This document shows positions 33,564 through 41,110 of a stretch of DNA of 49,438 nt, one piece after another. Both the position numbers and the translations under genes were made by a program. Location of the stretch: NCBI GenBank assembly GCA_017942105.1, contig JAGAVE010000059.1, forward strand, positions 1 through 49,438. Reading direction: 5' to 3'. Origin of the DNA: Clostridia bacterium (GTDB taxonomy: Bacteria; Bacillota; Clostridia; Oscillospirales; Acutalibacteraceae). The stretch's first letter is position 1. Each line of letters starts with the position of its first letter. The notes under the pieces were generated by a model. The model was not told where the DNA came from and searched no databases. It worked only from the letters and a program-made list of their open reading frames with translations.

Positions 33564-35759
33564 TTATGCCCTCGTAAACCAGAATTCACTTATCATAAAT
33601 CCGTCAATCGGTTCTGTTATTTCGAGCGTAGCGCTACCGTTTACGATAAACTTTTCGGGGATGTCATAAACAATGCTTACATAGTCGTCAGCAAGATAAA
33701 GCTTTTCAAATTCTTCATCCCTTGTGCCGCCGTACTGTTTGCCGTCGTGAATAATGTTGCCGTTTACAGTCAACTTATGGTGAGTTATTTCGTCATTCAG
33801 GTTGGTTTTGTATGTGATACGGAGCTTATAATCGCTTGCAGTAAGTCCTGCGACGGTAGTCTCAAAATTAAAGTGGTCATAAACCTTCGTCATACACATC
33901 GGAAGCTCAGCGTCAAAGTTCATATCTCCGCGGAAGTTCATATAGTATTCGCCCTTCTGCTTTCCGCATACTTCAAATCCGTGTTCAGCGAAAGAAAAGT
34001 AGTATTCATCGTGTTCAACCTTGTTACGGTCGATGAGCTTCAATGCATCTGACGGATTTTCTTCAAGCTTTCGAAGGAGATATCGTCTGTCAGTAACGGG
34101 ATTGTCGATTGTCATAAGGGTACAACCTCTTTCCCATTTCATTCCGTGATAGTGTTCAACATCAAGCTGAATACCGATCTGGTTGAAAAGCATTTCTGCG
34201 AGCTTGTCAATTTTTGCACGGTTGAGCTTGTATTCATCGCTGAAATCGGTTCTGAGAATATCGATAGCACCTGCAACATCGCCCTTACGAATAAGAATTT
34301 CCGCTTCAGTAATAAGCTCAGTTTCAAAAATTCTTCTGTCGCGGACAATTTTATCGCAATATGCTCTGAAAAGATGAAGAACGAATCTCCAATTTTTCAT
34401 AAGCTCGGGATATTTTTCTGAAAGAGTAACGAATCCTTCAAAGTTAGGCTGAATGTTACCGTTTTCCTTCGGGTCACAGCTCCAGTTCTGCTCGAGTGAA
34501 ATAATAAGCTCGGCTATGGCATCTGTGTCTGCGCCGGGGAAGAATGTACGGCAATAGTCCTGAACGCACTCTCTTAAATCATAGTTGAAATCAAGATCCA
34601 TTGCACCCCAGACGAATTTGTTAACATCATCGTTGACGCCTTCAGAATATGTAACGCTTCCGACTGCGTACTGACGAGTGATTCTGTGATACTGTCTGTA
34701 CTCTGACGGACGGGGATTGACAGCTTCACGGCTGAGTGTTGATGCAAGAGCATAGTGCCAATCGTCACGGTCAAAATGAACGGGAGTTTCACAGCGCACG
34801 TTATGACCGATGTCAGGATAAAGACGAATAGGATAGCGCTTATCAATTTTTCTGCGAAGCTCATCAAGCGGCATTGCATGGTTAGGACCGTAGATAACTC
34901 CGTCGATTTCTTCGGGAAGCTTAGCCATTTCCTTAACGAATCTTTCGCCCCAGTCGGGGTATTCGTGAGGAGCCTGAGCAGAGGGCCACATCTGAATTTT
35001 CGGGAATACCTTCTGAAGCTCTCTTTTCATTTTTACGCAACGCTGAACAAAAGCTTCTCCCTGCATATCGCCGGGATCTCCTCCGGGAGGAAAGAGAATA
35101 TCAAGCTTCGGAAGATCATCATAGAGCGCGTGCATTTTTTCAATTGTTTCCTCGTCGCTGTCCTTGCTCCAGAGCTCGTGCCAGACGGAAAGATCAATAT
35201 CGTGTTCAACGCAGATTTCAGACATTGCAATGAGCATTTCCTTCTGCGAATATCGCATAAGTACACTTGTCTCTTCACGGACACCCGAGTCAGCTTCAAC
35301 CATATTTGTGCCGAAGAGCATAAGGTCGCGGATGTAACGCTCATACTCTTCTTTGCCCCACATATCAACGGTGTTGTTCATATCCGTATAGCTAAGCTGA
35401 TGGCCTCTTATTTTCATAGAGGGAGTTCTTTCTATGCTGATATTTTTAACAAGATAGATTCTGCCGTTTTCAAAAACAGCTTTTTTAAGAAACTCTGCAA
35501 AGCCGTAGATAAGGCTTCTCAGACGGTGAGACGTAATGACTATTTTATCATCGTTATGCTCAACTAAATATTCTTCGCTTCCGCTTTCGTCAACGATTTG
35601 AAGTGAAACATAGTTGCTCTCGGGGATAGTGTCAACTATTTCAGGAAGAAAGCCTGCTCTCAACTCAATTTCTTCTGCGAAAATTGATGCGGCTTTCTTT
35701 GAAATCGGACATCCGTAAGCGATTTTAAAACCTGTAAATTCATATTTCAAGAGAATCAC
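33564..35759 (-). CDS. Large glycoside-hydrolase-like protein (GH67/GH20-like N-terminal domain), cytosolic
   Basis: 731 aa with no signal peptide. Residues about 1-105 look like the small alpha/beta domain that precedes the barrel in GH20, GH67 and GH84 enzymes (SLIYGFAEFLKK). A TIM-barrel-like region follows, with SIERTPSMKIRGHQLSY and acidic motifs such as IDLSVWHELW, LDILFPPGGDPGD and MWPSAQAPHEYPDWG. A helical region (about 410-530) and a C-terminal beta domain complete it. Catalytic residues cannot be assigned with confidence. Hydrolysis of an intracellular oligosaccharide or uronate is plausible. The start is GTG at 35759 with AAGG very close; this start is uncertain. Confidence 0.72.
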   Translation of the reverse strand: MILLKYEFTGFKIAYGCPISKKAASIFAEEIELRAGFLPEIVDTIPESNYVSLQIVDESGSEEYLVEHNDDKIVITSHRLRSLIYGFAEFLKKAVFENGRIYLVKNISIERTPSMKIRGHQLSYTDMNNTVDMWGKEEYERYIRDLMLFGTNMVEADSGVREETSVLMRYSQKEMLIAMSEICVEHDIDLSVWHELWSKDSDEETIEKMHALYDDLPKLDILFPPGGDPGDMQGEAFVQRCVKMKRELQKVFPKIQMWPSAQAPHEYPDWGERFVKEMAKLPEEIDGVIYGPNHAMPLDELRRKIDKRYPIRLYPDIGHNVRCETPVHFDRDDWHYALASTLSREAVNPRPSEYRQYHRITRQYAVGSVTYSEGVNDDVNKFVWGAMDLDFNYDLRECVQDYCRTFFPGADTDAIAELIISLEQNWSCDPKENGNIQPNFEGFVTLSEKYPELMKNWRFVLHLFRAYCDKIVRDRRIFETELITEAEILIRKGDVAGAIDILRTDFSDEYKLNRAKIDKLAEMLFNQIGIQLDVEHYHGMKWERGCTLMTIDNPVTDRRYLLRKLEENPSDALKLIDRNKVEHDEYYFSFAEHGFEVCGKQKGEYYMNFRGDMNFDAELPMCMTKVYDHFNFETTVAGLTASDYKLRITYKTNLNDEITHHKLTVNGNIIHDGKQYGGTRDEEFEKLYLADDYVSIVYDIPEKFIVNGSATLEITEPIDGFMISEFWFTRA

Positions 35760-35782
35760 AACCTTGATTATTTTGATGATTT

Positions 35783-35811
35783 AGTATATCATAATTCCGG
35801 AGATTTAGCAA
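35783..35811 (-). promoter_or_regulatory. Promoter of the glycosidase-like gene
   Basis: On the minus strand, TTGCTA (35806-35811), a 17-nt spacer and TATACT (35783-35788), about 24 nt before the GTG start. Confidence 0.65.
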
Positions 35812-35839
35812 CATAGATATAAGTTGGAAAGTGGTTTTT

Positions 35840-36904
35840 ATGATAGAAAAAATTAAAGAAAAGAATGTCTGGGATTATCTTAAAGAAACACCGTTGCCAA
35901 TTGCTCTTTACGGCATGGGAAACGGAACGGATATGATAATTGAAAAGCTCAGTTCGATCGGTGTAACACCTGCAGAAATCTTTGCAAGTGACGAGTTCGT
36001 TCGAGGACACAGCTTCCGAGGATATAAGGTTGTAAAGTATTCCGAGGTTTGCGAAAAGTATGACGATTTCGTGATAGTCGTTTGCTTTGCGATGCACGAT
36101 GAAGCTATGCTTGAAAAAATACGCCGTATGGCAGATGAGCATCCTCTTTTTGCACCGAATGTGCCGATTGTTGATGACGGAATCTTTACCCGTGAGTTTA
36201 TCGAGGAACACGATGCCGAGTTTGATGAGGCTTATTCTCTTCTCAGCGATGATTTTTCCCGTCAGAGCTTTATTGATATTCTTAATTTCAAGGTTAGCGG
36301 AAAGGTCGAATATCTTTTCTCCTGCGAAAAGAAAAAGGAAGAGATTTATTACGAATACCTTAAGCTTAACGAAAATGAAATTTTTATGGATCTTGGCGCT
36401 TATGACGGTGACACTGTCAGAGAATTCCTTGCGGCTACTGATGGAAAATATGAAAAAATCATAGCTGTTGAAGCTGATGAAAAGAATTACAGAAAGCTGA
36501 CCGATAAAACACGCGAAGTTAAAAATATCCAAACGCACAATCTTGCCGTGTGGAATAAAAAAGAAATCCTCTTTTTTGAAAAGAAAAAGGGGAGAAATTC
36601 CAAACTTTCTTCTTCGGGCAAGGTTGAGGTTCAGGCGGACAGCGTGGATAATATTCTTAACGGGGAGAAGATAACTGTTCTTAAAATGGATATCGAAGGA
36701 AGCGAAGAAAAAGCCCTTGAAGGAGCAAGGAATACTATTATGGCGCACAAACCGAAGCTTTATGTCTGCGCATATCACAGAAATGATGATATGTTCCGTC
36801 TGCCGCTTAAAATCAACGAAATCTGCAAGGGGTACAAGTTTTATTTCTGCCATCATCCGTATATTCCTGCGTGGGAGTCCAATTTCTATTGCGTTGTTGA
36901 TTAA
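35840..36904 (+). CDS. FkbM-family SAM-dependent methyltransferase with N-terminal extension
   Basis: 354 aa from the ATG at 35840 (GGAAAG upstream). Residues about 1-165 form a Rossmann-like domain (ALYGMGNGTDMIIEKL) of the kind seen in sugar-related proteins, possibly sensing or binding a nucleotide. Residues about 170-354 are FkbM: FMDLGAYDGDTVREF for SAM binding and LKMDIEGSEEKALEGA, the family hallmark. FkbM enzymes O-methylate sugars or secondary metabolites. No glycosyltransferases adjoin, so the substrate is open. The promoter of the next gene begins in its last codons. Confidence 0.88.
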   Translation: MIEKIKEKNVWDYLKETPLPIALYGMGNGTDMIIEKLSSIGVTPAEIFASDEFVRGHSFRGYKVVKYSEVCEKYDDFVIVVCFAMHDEAMLEKIRRMADEHPLFAPNVPIVDDGIFTREFIEEHDAEFDEAYSLLSDDFSRQSFIDILNFKVSGKVEYLFSCEKKKEEIYYEYLKLNENEIFMDLGAYDGDTVREFLAATDGKYEKIIAVEADEKNYRKLTDKTREVKNIQTHNLAVWNKKEILFFEKKKGRNSKLSSSGKVEVQADSVDNILNGEKITVLKMDIEGSEEKALEGARNTIMAHKPKLYVCAYHRNDDMFRLPLKINEICKGYKFYFCHHPYIPAWESNFYCVVD

Positions 36905-36925
36905 ATGATTTACTTGTGATATACT
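36897..36925 (+). promoter_or_regulatory. Promoter of the CPBP-like gene
   Basis: TTGATT (36897-36902, overlapping the fkbM stop), a 17-nt spacer and TATACT (36920-36925), 35 nt before the ATG. Confidence 0.65.
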
Positions 36926-36959
36926 GTATGAGGTGAATTTTTGTAAAAGGGGAGAGAGG

Positions 36960-38384
36960 ATGAGCAACCCTAAAGGAAGAACCCTGCCGAACACACTGTC
37001 AATCTTTTTTGTTATGCTGGCAGTTTACGGTATGGATGTTTTTATATTCAAATCAGACCTTACTGTGCTTGGTGATGCGTTTTTTGCAAGATGCATCAGT
37101 TTTATAATACTTTTTCTTTATCTTTGGGCGGCAAAAGAACCTGTGCAGACGCTGGGACTCAGCAAAAAAGGTGAAAAGTTCCTTGCAGGCGGTTTGTATG
37201 GTGCTGTTTTTGCATTGGTACCGCTTGCGATAGTTACGGCGGCTGAGATTGTATACTATCTTTCTACGGATGCGACGGCGCTTAGTCTGCGGTTTGAAAC
37301 GCCTAATATGACTTATGTCCGTTCTGAGGAGAATCTGACACCCGTTGCCGGTGTAGTGATTTATATTTTTACCTGCTTCTTCGGAAACGCTTTCAAGGAG
37401 TGCTTCTTCCGCGGATTTTTGCTTAAAAAGTTTAATAAAATAACGGATTTCGGCAAGGCGAATTTTATGCAGGCTGTTTTGTATATGACCTTCATTCTGC
37501 CGTATCTCGCAAGAAGCATTCCGGATCAGCTCAGCAGAAATCGTCTTACTCCGCAGCTTGCAGTGTTTATGGTGATTTTCTATATTGTTCACGAAACATT
37601 TGCAGGCTTGAAATGGGGCTTGATGACGAGAGTGTCGGGCTCAACATATATGGCGATAGTTGACCATTTCCTGTATGTTTTCTTCTCAAACAGTGTTTTT
37701 ATAACGAACAGATATGTAACCTGGTCTTTTATGCTTCATATGATGGCGATTCAGGTCGTATCTTTTGTTTTTGTTTTGATTTATTACCTTTACGGTATGA
37801 AAAAAATCAACGATAAAAAGAAAAAACAAAAGGCGAAAATTGAAGCAGAGTATAATGAGATAGAAAAGAGAAAAAAGCAGAAAGAGGCCGAAAAGGCGGA
37901 GAAAAAGAAATTCGATGCTCTTGAAGAAATCAGCCCTGCGAAATATAAAAATATTGTAAACGAAGATGTAAAACGAAAAAAAGGCGCCGATTCGGACGAA
38001 AGTGCTCTTGAGAACAGAATACTTTTGGAAGAAGCACTTAAAGAAGAAACTCCGCATGAAAACGATGATTCAGTTGACGATATCCTCAGGAAAGTCAACA
38101 GAGAAATGCGAAGGCGCGAAAATCCTTCGAGTTCGAACGATATAACTGAGGATTTTGACAGTGATGAGTTTCTCAAAGCATATCAGAGGGGAGACGGCTC
38201 GCATTATAAGAGCCACCATCACCATCATCACCGCCATCACGATTATAAGGAAGCTATCGAGGAGAAAAAGACAACTGCTCCTCAGAAGAAAAAAACGATG
38301 GCAAAAAAACCGCAAAAGACCTTCGCTCAAAAACTGCAGAGCCTTGGCGGAATTGACGATTCTTCTTCAAATGAACTTATTTAA
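36960..38384 (+). CDS. CPBP-like membrane protein with degenerate active site and charged His-rich tail
   Basis: 474 aa from the ATG at 36960 (GGGGAGAGAGG just upstream). About eight membrane segments occupy residues 12-275. The CPBP (Abi/CAAX protease) motif EExxxR reads K146-E147-C-F-F-R151, with the first glutamate replaced by lysine; later motifs survive as IVHETFAG and VDHFLYVFFSN. Residues about 278-474 are a cytosolic tail: a Lys/Glu coiled coil, acidic linker, then KSHHHHHHRHHDYKE and a lysine-rich end. The tail might bind metal or a partner. Whether it is a protease is doubtful given the changed motif. Confidence 0.75.
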   Translation: MSNPKGRTLPNTLSIFFVMLAVYGMDVFIFKSDLTVLGDAFFARCISFIILFLYLWAAKEPVQTLGLSKKGEKFLAGGLYGAVFALVPLAIVTAAEIVYYLSTDATALSLRFETPNMTYVRSEENLTPVAGVVIYIFTCFFGNAFKECFFRGFLLKKFNKITDFGKANFMQAVLYMTFILPYLARSIPDQLSRNRLTPQLAVFMVIFYIVHETFAGLKWGLMTRVSGSTYMAIVDHFLYVFFSNSVFITNRYVTWSFMLHMMAIQVVSFVFVLIYYLYGMKKINDKKKKQKAKIEAEYNEIEKRKKQKEAEKAEKKKFDALEEISPAKYKNIVNEDVKRKKGADSDESALENRILLEEALKEETPHENDDSVDDILRKVNREMRRRENPSSSNDITEDFDSDEFLKAYQRGDGSHYKSHHHHHHRHHDYKEAIEEKKTTAPQKKKTMAKKPQKTFAQKLQSLGGIDDSSSNELI

Positions 38385-38387
38385 TGG

Positions 38388-38421
38388 AAAAGAGCTTATC
38401 TCCTCGGAGATAAGCTCTTTT
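38388..38421. terminator. Strong bidirectional terminator
   Basis: A 16-bp perfect stem (38388-38403 with 38406-38421, core GAGCTTATCTCC/GGAGATAAGCTC) with A- and T-runs at its ends. Convergent genes end on both sides. Confidence 0.92.
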
Positions 38422-38440
38422 GAGTTTTTGTTGATATAAA

Positions 38441-38719
38441 TTATGCTTCTTCCTTCATCTTTGCGAAGCATTCGCTGCAATAAACGGGACGGTCTTCTCT
38501 GGGGCGGAAAGGAACCTTAGCAGCACCGCCGCAGTTAGCGCAAGTTGCGTCGAAAAGCTCACGCTCGCCGCGAACAGCGTTCTTTCTTGCGTCACGGCAG
38601 CTCTTGCAACGCTGGGGCTCGTTTACGAAACCTTTTTCAGCGTAAAATTCCTGCTCACCTGCTGAGAAAATAAATTCCTCGCCGCAATCCTTGCAGATTA
38701 AAGTTTTGTCTTCGTACAT
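38441..38719 (-). CDS. Small zinc-ribbon protein
   Basis: 92 aa with four CxxC pairs: CKDC, CKSC, CANC and CSEC, which together form two zinc ribbons. The first half (LICKDCGEEFIFSAGEQEFY) is a widely found zinc-ribbon type in clostridia with no established function. ATG start with GAGGTAAG upstream. It follows the SigH-like gene on the same strand by 96 nt; between them is an inverted repeat GTAACC/GGTTAC (38748-38766) that could be an operator. Confidence 0.88.
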   Translation of the reverse strand: MYEDKTLICKDCGEEFIFSAGEQEFYAEKGFVNEPQRCKSCRDARKNAVRGERELFDATCANCGGAAKVPFRPREDRPVYCSECFAKMKEEA

Positions 38720-38815
38720 AATTCTTACCTCACTAACAATTTTTTTGTAACCGGTATAAGGTTACGGACACCTGTGGACGGTTAATCCGTTGTGTTTTTC
38801 ACAAGCGCCAAGGTA

Positions 38816-39373
38816 TCATTTTTCCTTGAGTTTTTTTCTTGCTCTTTGCAAAGCGTTGTCAACCGTTTTTTCGGTGACAGAAAGTTTCTCGGCAATAGAG
38901 TTATAGCTGTGACCCGCAATATGGAGATTGAGAACATTTTGCTCAAGCGGAGAAAGAAGATTCTTTATCTTATTGAGAAGTTGTCCCATTCTATCTTGCA
39001 TCTCAACTACAACCTCGGGGTTTGCCTGACCGTCGGTCAGGTCAAGACTGTCAATAAGCACGTAAGAATTAAGCGGTGTGTGTTTATTTCGCAGTTGATT
39101 TCGGACTGCACTCATAATACAGTTTGAAATACATTTGACAGAGTAGGTTGTAAACTCTGCACCTCCGTATGATGAATACCCGTAAACGGAGCTGAGGAGA
39201 CCTATCATTCCTTCCTGAATAAGGTCGCCGTGTGTTAAAGGGCACCGCCCTACATAAGACGCCGCGATCTTTTCAACGGTCGGAGCGAAGGCTCGTATAA
39301 GCTCGTTCATTGCTTCATTATCGCCGTTCCGTGCCGCGTTAAGCATATCCTCATTTATTGAGAATTTACTCAT
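38816..39373 (-). CDS. SigH-like sigma-70 family factor
   Basis: 185 aa. Region 2 with GDLIQEGMIGLLSSVYGY and region 4 with LSPLEQNVLNLHIAGHSYNSIAEKL...KTVDNALQRARKKLKEK are close to sporulation/transition-state SigH; NKHTPLNSYV is also a SigH-type segment. It is shorter than typical SigH at the N-terminus. In clostridia SigH controls entry to sporulation or, in non-spore formers, competence and stress genes. No sporulation genes are in the window, so its role here is open. Confidence 0.85.
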   Translation of the reverse strand: MSKFSINEDMLNAARNGDNEAMNELIRAFAPTVEKIAASYVGRCPLTHGDLIQEGMIGLLSSVYGYSSYGGAEFTTYSVKCISNCIMSAVRNQLRNKHTPLNSYVLIDSLDLTDGQANPEVVVEMQDRMGQLLNKIKNLLSPLEQNVLNLHIAGHSYNSIAEKLSVTEKTVDNALQRARKKLKEK

Positions 39374-39406
39374 ATGGACACCTCACAGGACTAAGATACA
39401 CTAATA

Positions 39407-39434
39407 CTATAGACTATAAAAAATTTAAAGTCAA
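39407..39434 (-). promoter_or_regulatory. Promoter of the SigH-like gene
   Basis: On the minus strand, TTGACT (39429-39434), a 16-nt spacer and TATAGT (39407-39412), 34 nt before the ATG. Confidence 0.65.
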
Positions 39435-39460
39435 CCGAATTTTCTAAATTCGCCGTTTAC

Positions 39461-39517
39461 ACCAAATTGGAAACTGGCATTTTGTGCAAAATCTCTTACG
39501 ATTTTAAACCAAATTGG
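39461..39517. repeat. Two direct copies of ACCAAATTGG
   Basis: ACCAAATTGG occurs at 39461-39470 and 39508-39517, between the divergent SigH-like gene and truB. The core CCAAATTGG is nearly palindromic. It may be a binding site for a regulator of either gene; this is speculative. Confidence 0.4.
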
Positions 39518-39571
39518 GATAAAAATATTGCAATTACACAAAAAATAGAATTGTGTTGCAGAAAAATTTTC

Positions 39572-39600
39572 TTGAAATTGCGGTGCGATTAATGTATAAT
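39572..39600 (+). promoter_or_regulatory. Promoter of truB
   Basis: TTGAAA (39572-39577), a 17-nt spacer and TATAAT (39595-39600), 40 nt before the ATG. Confidence 0.75.
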
Positions 39601-39639
39601 CAGGGTATATTTTATACGAATTTCCCGGGAGGCAAAACG

Positions 39640-40530
39640 ATGACGGGCTTCATTTTTCTGGATAAACCGGAGGGCATAACCTCTTTTACGGCGGTTAACA
39701 AAACGCGCAGATTGCTGGGCATAAAGAAGGCAGGGCATACCGGAACTCTCGACCCGATGGCAACGGGAGTTTTACCGATTATGCTTGGAGGAGCGACTCG
39801 ATTTTCTCAGTATCTACCTGTTCACGATAAGGCTTACCAAGCCCGAATATTGCTCGGAACGGTAACAGATACTCTGGATGTAACGGGCGAAATACTCGAA
39901 AAACGCGATGTGAATGTCACGCCTGACGAGCTTAATGAGGCGGTGATGTCTTTTCTTGGCGATATAAAGCAGCTTCCGCCGATGTACTCGGCAGTTTCAA
40001 AGGATGGCGTAAGGCTGTATAAGCTTGCCCGTCAGGGAATTGAGATCGAAAGAGAGGCGAGGGATGTTACGATTCATTCTCTTGACATTGTCGGCGGTAT
40101 TGAAAATAATGAATTTGTTCTCAATGTTTCCTGCTCGGCAGGTACATATATCCGTTCTCTCGCGGCGGATATCGGAGAAAAGCTTGGATGCGGTGCAACC
40201 ATTTCTGCGTTGCGACGGACTTTTGCAAACGGAATCGGTATTGAAAGAACGGTAACTTTTGAGGATATCGAAAAGGCTGTAGCAGACGGAGCGGTCGAAA
40301 AGCTTATTGCTCCCTGCGATGAGATGCTTTCTTCTTACCCTGCAGTTAAAGTCAGCGCTAAGCAAGCGTTCTATTTTTCAAACGGCGGAGCGCTTGATCT
40401 TGACAGAGTGAAGGATAAAGACTCTGTTGGAATATGCAGGGTAAAAGCGCCTGACGGTAAATTAATGGGACTTGGCAAAATTGACCGTGAAGCTAATACC
40501 CTCTCAGTTGAAAAAATTCTTGTTTATTGA
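39640..40530 (+). CDS. truB: tRNA pseudouridine(55) synthase
   Basis: 296 aa from the ATG at 39640 with GGGAGG 7 nt upstream; the frame is open further upstream but through the promoter. The catalytic aspartate is D38 in GHTGTLDPMATG, and the substrate loop SAVSKDGVRLYKLAR and a C-terminal PUA-like domain (about 225-296) follow. TruB modifies U55 in the T-loop of tRNAs and acts as a tRNA folding chaperone. A single-gene unit here; the usual rbfA/ribF neighbours are absent. Confidence 0.97.
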   Translation: MTGFIFLDKPEGITSFTAVNKTRRLLGIKKAGHTGTLDPMATGVLPIMLGGATRFSQYLPVHDKAYQARILLGTVTDTLDVTGEILEKRDVNVTPDELNEAVMSFLGDIKQLPPMYSAVSKDGVRLYKLARQGIEIEREARDVTIHSLDIVGGIENNEFVLNVSCSAGTYIRSLAADIGEKLGCGATISALRRTFANGIGIERTVTFEDIEKAVADGAVEKLIAPCDEMLSSYPAVKVSAKQAFYFSNGGALDLDRVKDKDSVGICRVKAPDGKLMGLGKIDREANTLSVEKILVY

Positions 40531-40572
40531 CCGAAAAATGCAGTTTTTTGTATACATTTATATATATATATT

Positions 40573-40616
40573 AAATCAGGCATTGACACATCTTGTGCAG
40601 TGCCTGATTTTTTTAT
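40573..40616 (+). terminator. Terminator of truB
   Basis: AAATCAGGCA/TGCCTGATTT (40573-40582 with 40601-40610) encloses a smaller CACA/TGTG stem and is followed by TTTTTTAT. From 40617 to 40757 the sequence is A-rich with no feature I can identify. Confidence 0.9.
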
Positions 40617-40757
40617 AAAAACAACTTTAAATAATGCAAAAAAATGACGAAAAAACAAGTAAAAAATCGAATCAAAAAGTCAATACCTTAACCTGTAAAA
40701 AAACAATATAAAATACTGTGAAAATTTCACAAATTAAAAATATTAGTTGAAAATTTA

Positions 40758-40786
40758 TTGACTTTACAAGCGTAATAGTTTATATT
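40758..40786 (+). promoter_or_regulatory. Promoter of the structured leader and surface-protein operon
   Basis: TTGACT (40758-40763), a 17-nt spacer and TATATT (40781-40786), placing the start near 40793 and giving a leader of about 318 nt. Confidence 0.7.
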
Positions 40787-40792
40787 TAAACT

Positions 40793-41050
40793 AACCATAA
40801 GAGTGGTGTCATTAGGGTTATTGTGCCCTGGTGTATTTCAGCGACCGCTGAAACACCGCTTATACTGGATGTCCGAACATCCGACTGGTTTAATCTTGCG
40901 TCGTATTGACGCAGCAATCGCGACCATCAGCGCGAGCCGAGCACGCTGCTAAGGCGGGAAGGCTTAGGTGGCGGCGGCGGTTCGATTCTGAGGGGGTTGA
41001 TTAAGCAGCGTAATAATGTCGCATCAGCAGCACGCGGCTGAATAAACTTG
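40793..41050 (+). ncRNA. Structured 5' leader RNA, unidentified (cis-regulatory or mRNA-stability element)
   Basis: A GC-rich stretch in AT-rich surroundings, without a convincing reading frame. Visible pairings: GGTG/CACC plus TTTCAGC/GCTGAAA around GACC (40830-40857); GGATGT/ACATCC around CCGA (40867-40882); TGCGTC/GACGCA (40897-40913); a long-range stem CAGCGCG with CGC-G-GCTG (40928-40934 and 41033-41040) enclosing ACGCTGCT/AGCAGCGT (40943-40950 and 41004-41011). The enclosed 53 nt are G-rich (GGTGGCGGCGGCGG). I could not match it to a riboswitch class that I know. About 60 nt of AT-rich sequence separate it from the ribosome site. It may stabilise or regulate the mRNA of the secreted proteins. 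Confidence 0.6.
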
Positions 41051-41110
41051 TGTGCAACCAAATTGTACTATATAGAATAGTATAAAATTTTTACGGAGGT
41101 GCAATCCAAA

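Noticed and set aside
34755..35567. 270-codon plus-strand frame opposite the glycosidase-like gene
   Set aside because: The minus-strand protein is continuous for 731 codons with its own promoter. The antisense frame lacks motifs and ribosome site.
35789..36994. 401-codon open frame on the minus strand opposite the FkbM gene
   Set aside because: The plus-strand protein has clear FkbM motifs over the same stretch. The antisense product is a run of Phe/Ile/Lys-rich sequence without family motifs, and no ribosome site fits.
40559..40572. Short TA dinucleotide run after truB
   Set aside because: Too short to be more than a simple AT-rich stretch before the terminator.
40793..41050. Leader as a known riboswitch or as tmRNA, RNase P or SRP RNA
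   Set aside because: I looked for the conserved sequence blocks I remember for these RNAs and found none. This is a memory-based comparison, so it remains listed as unidentified and not as excluded.
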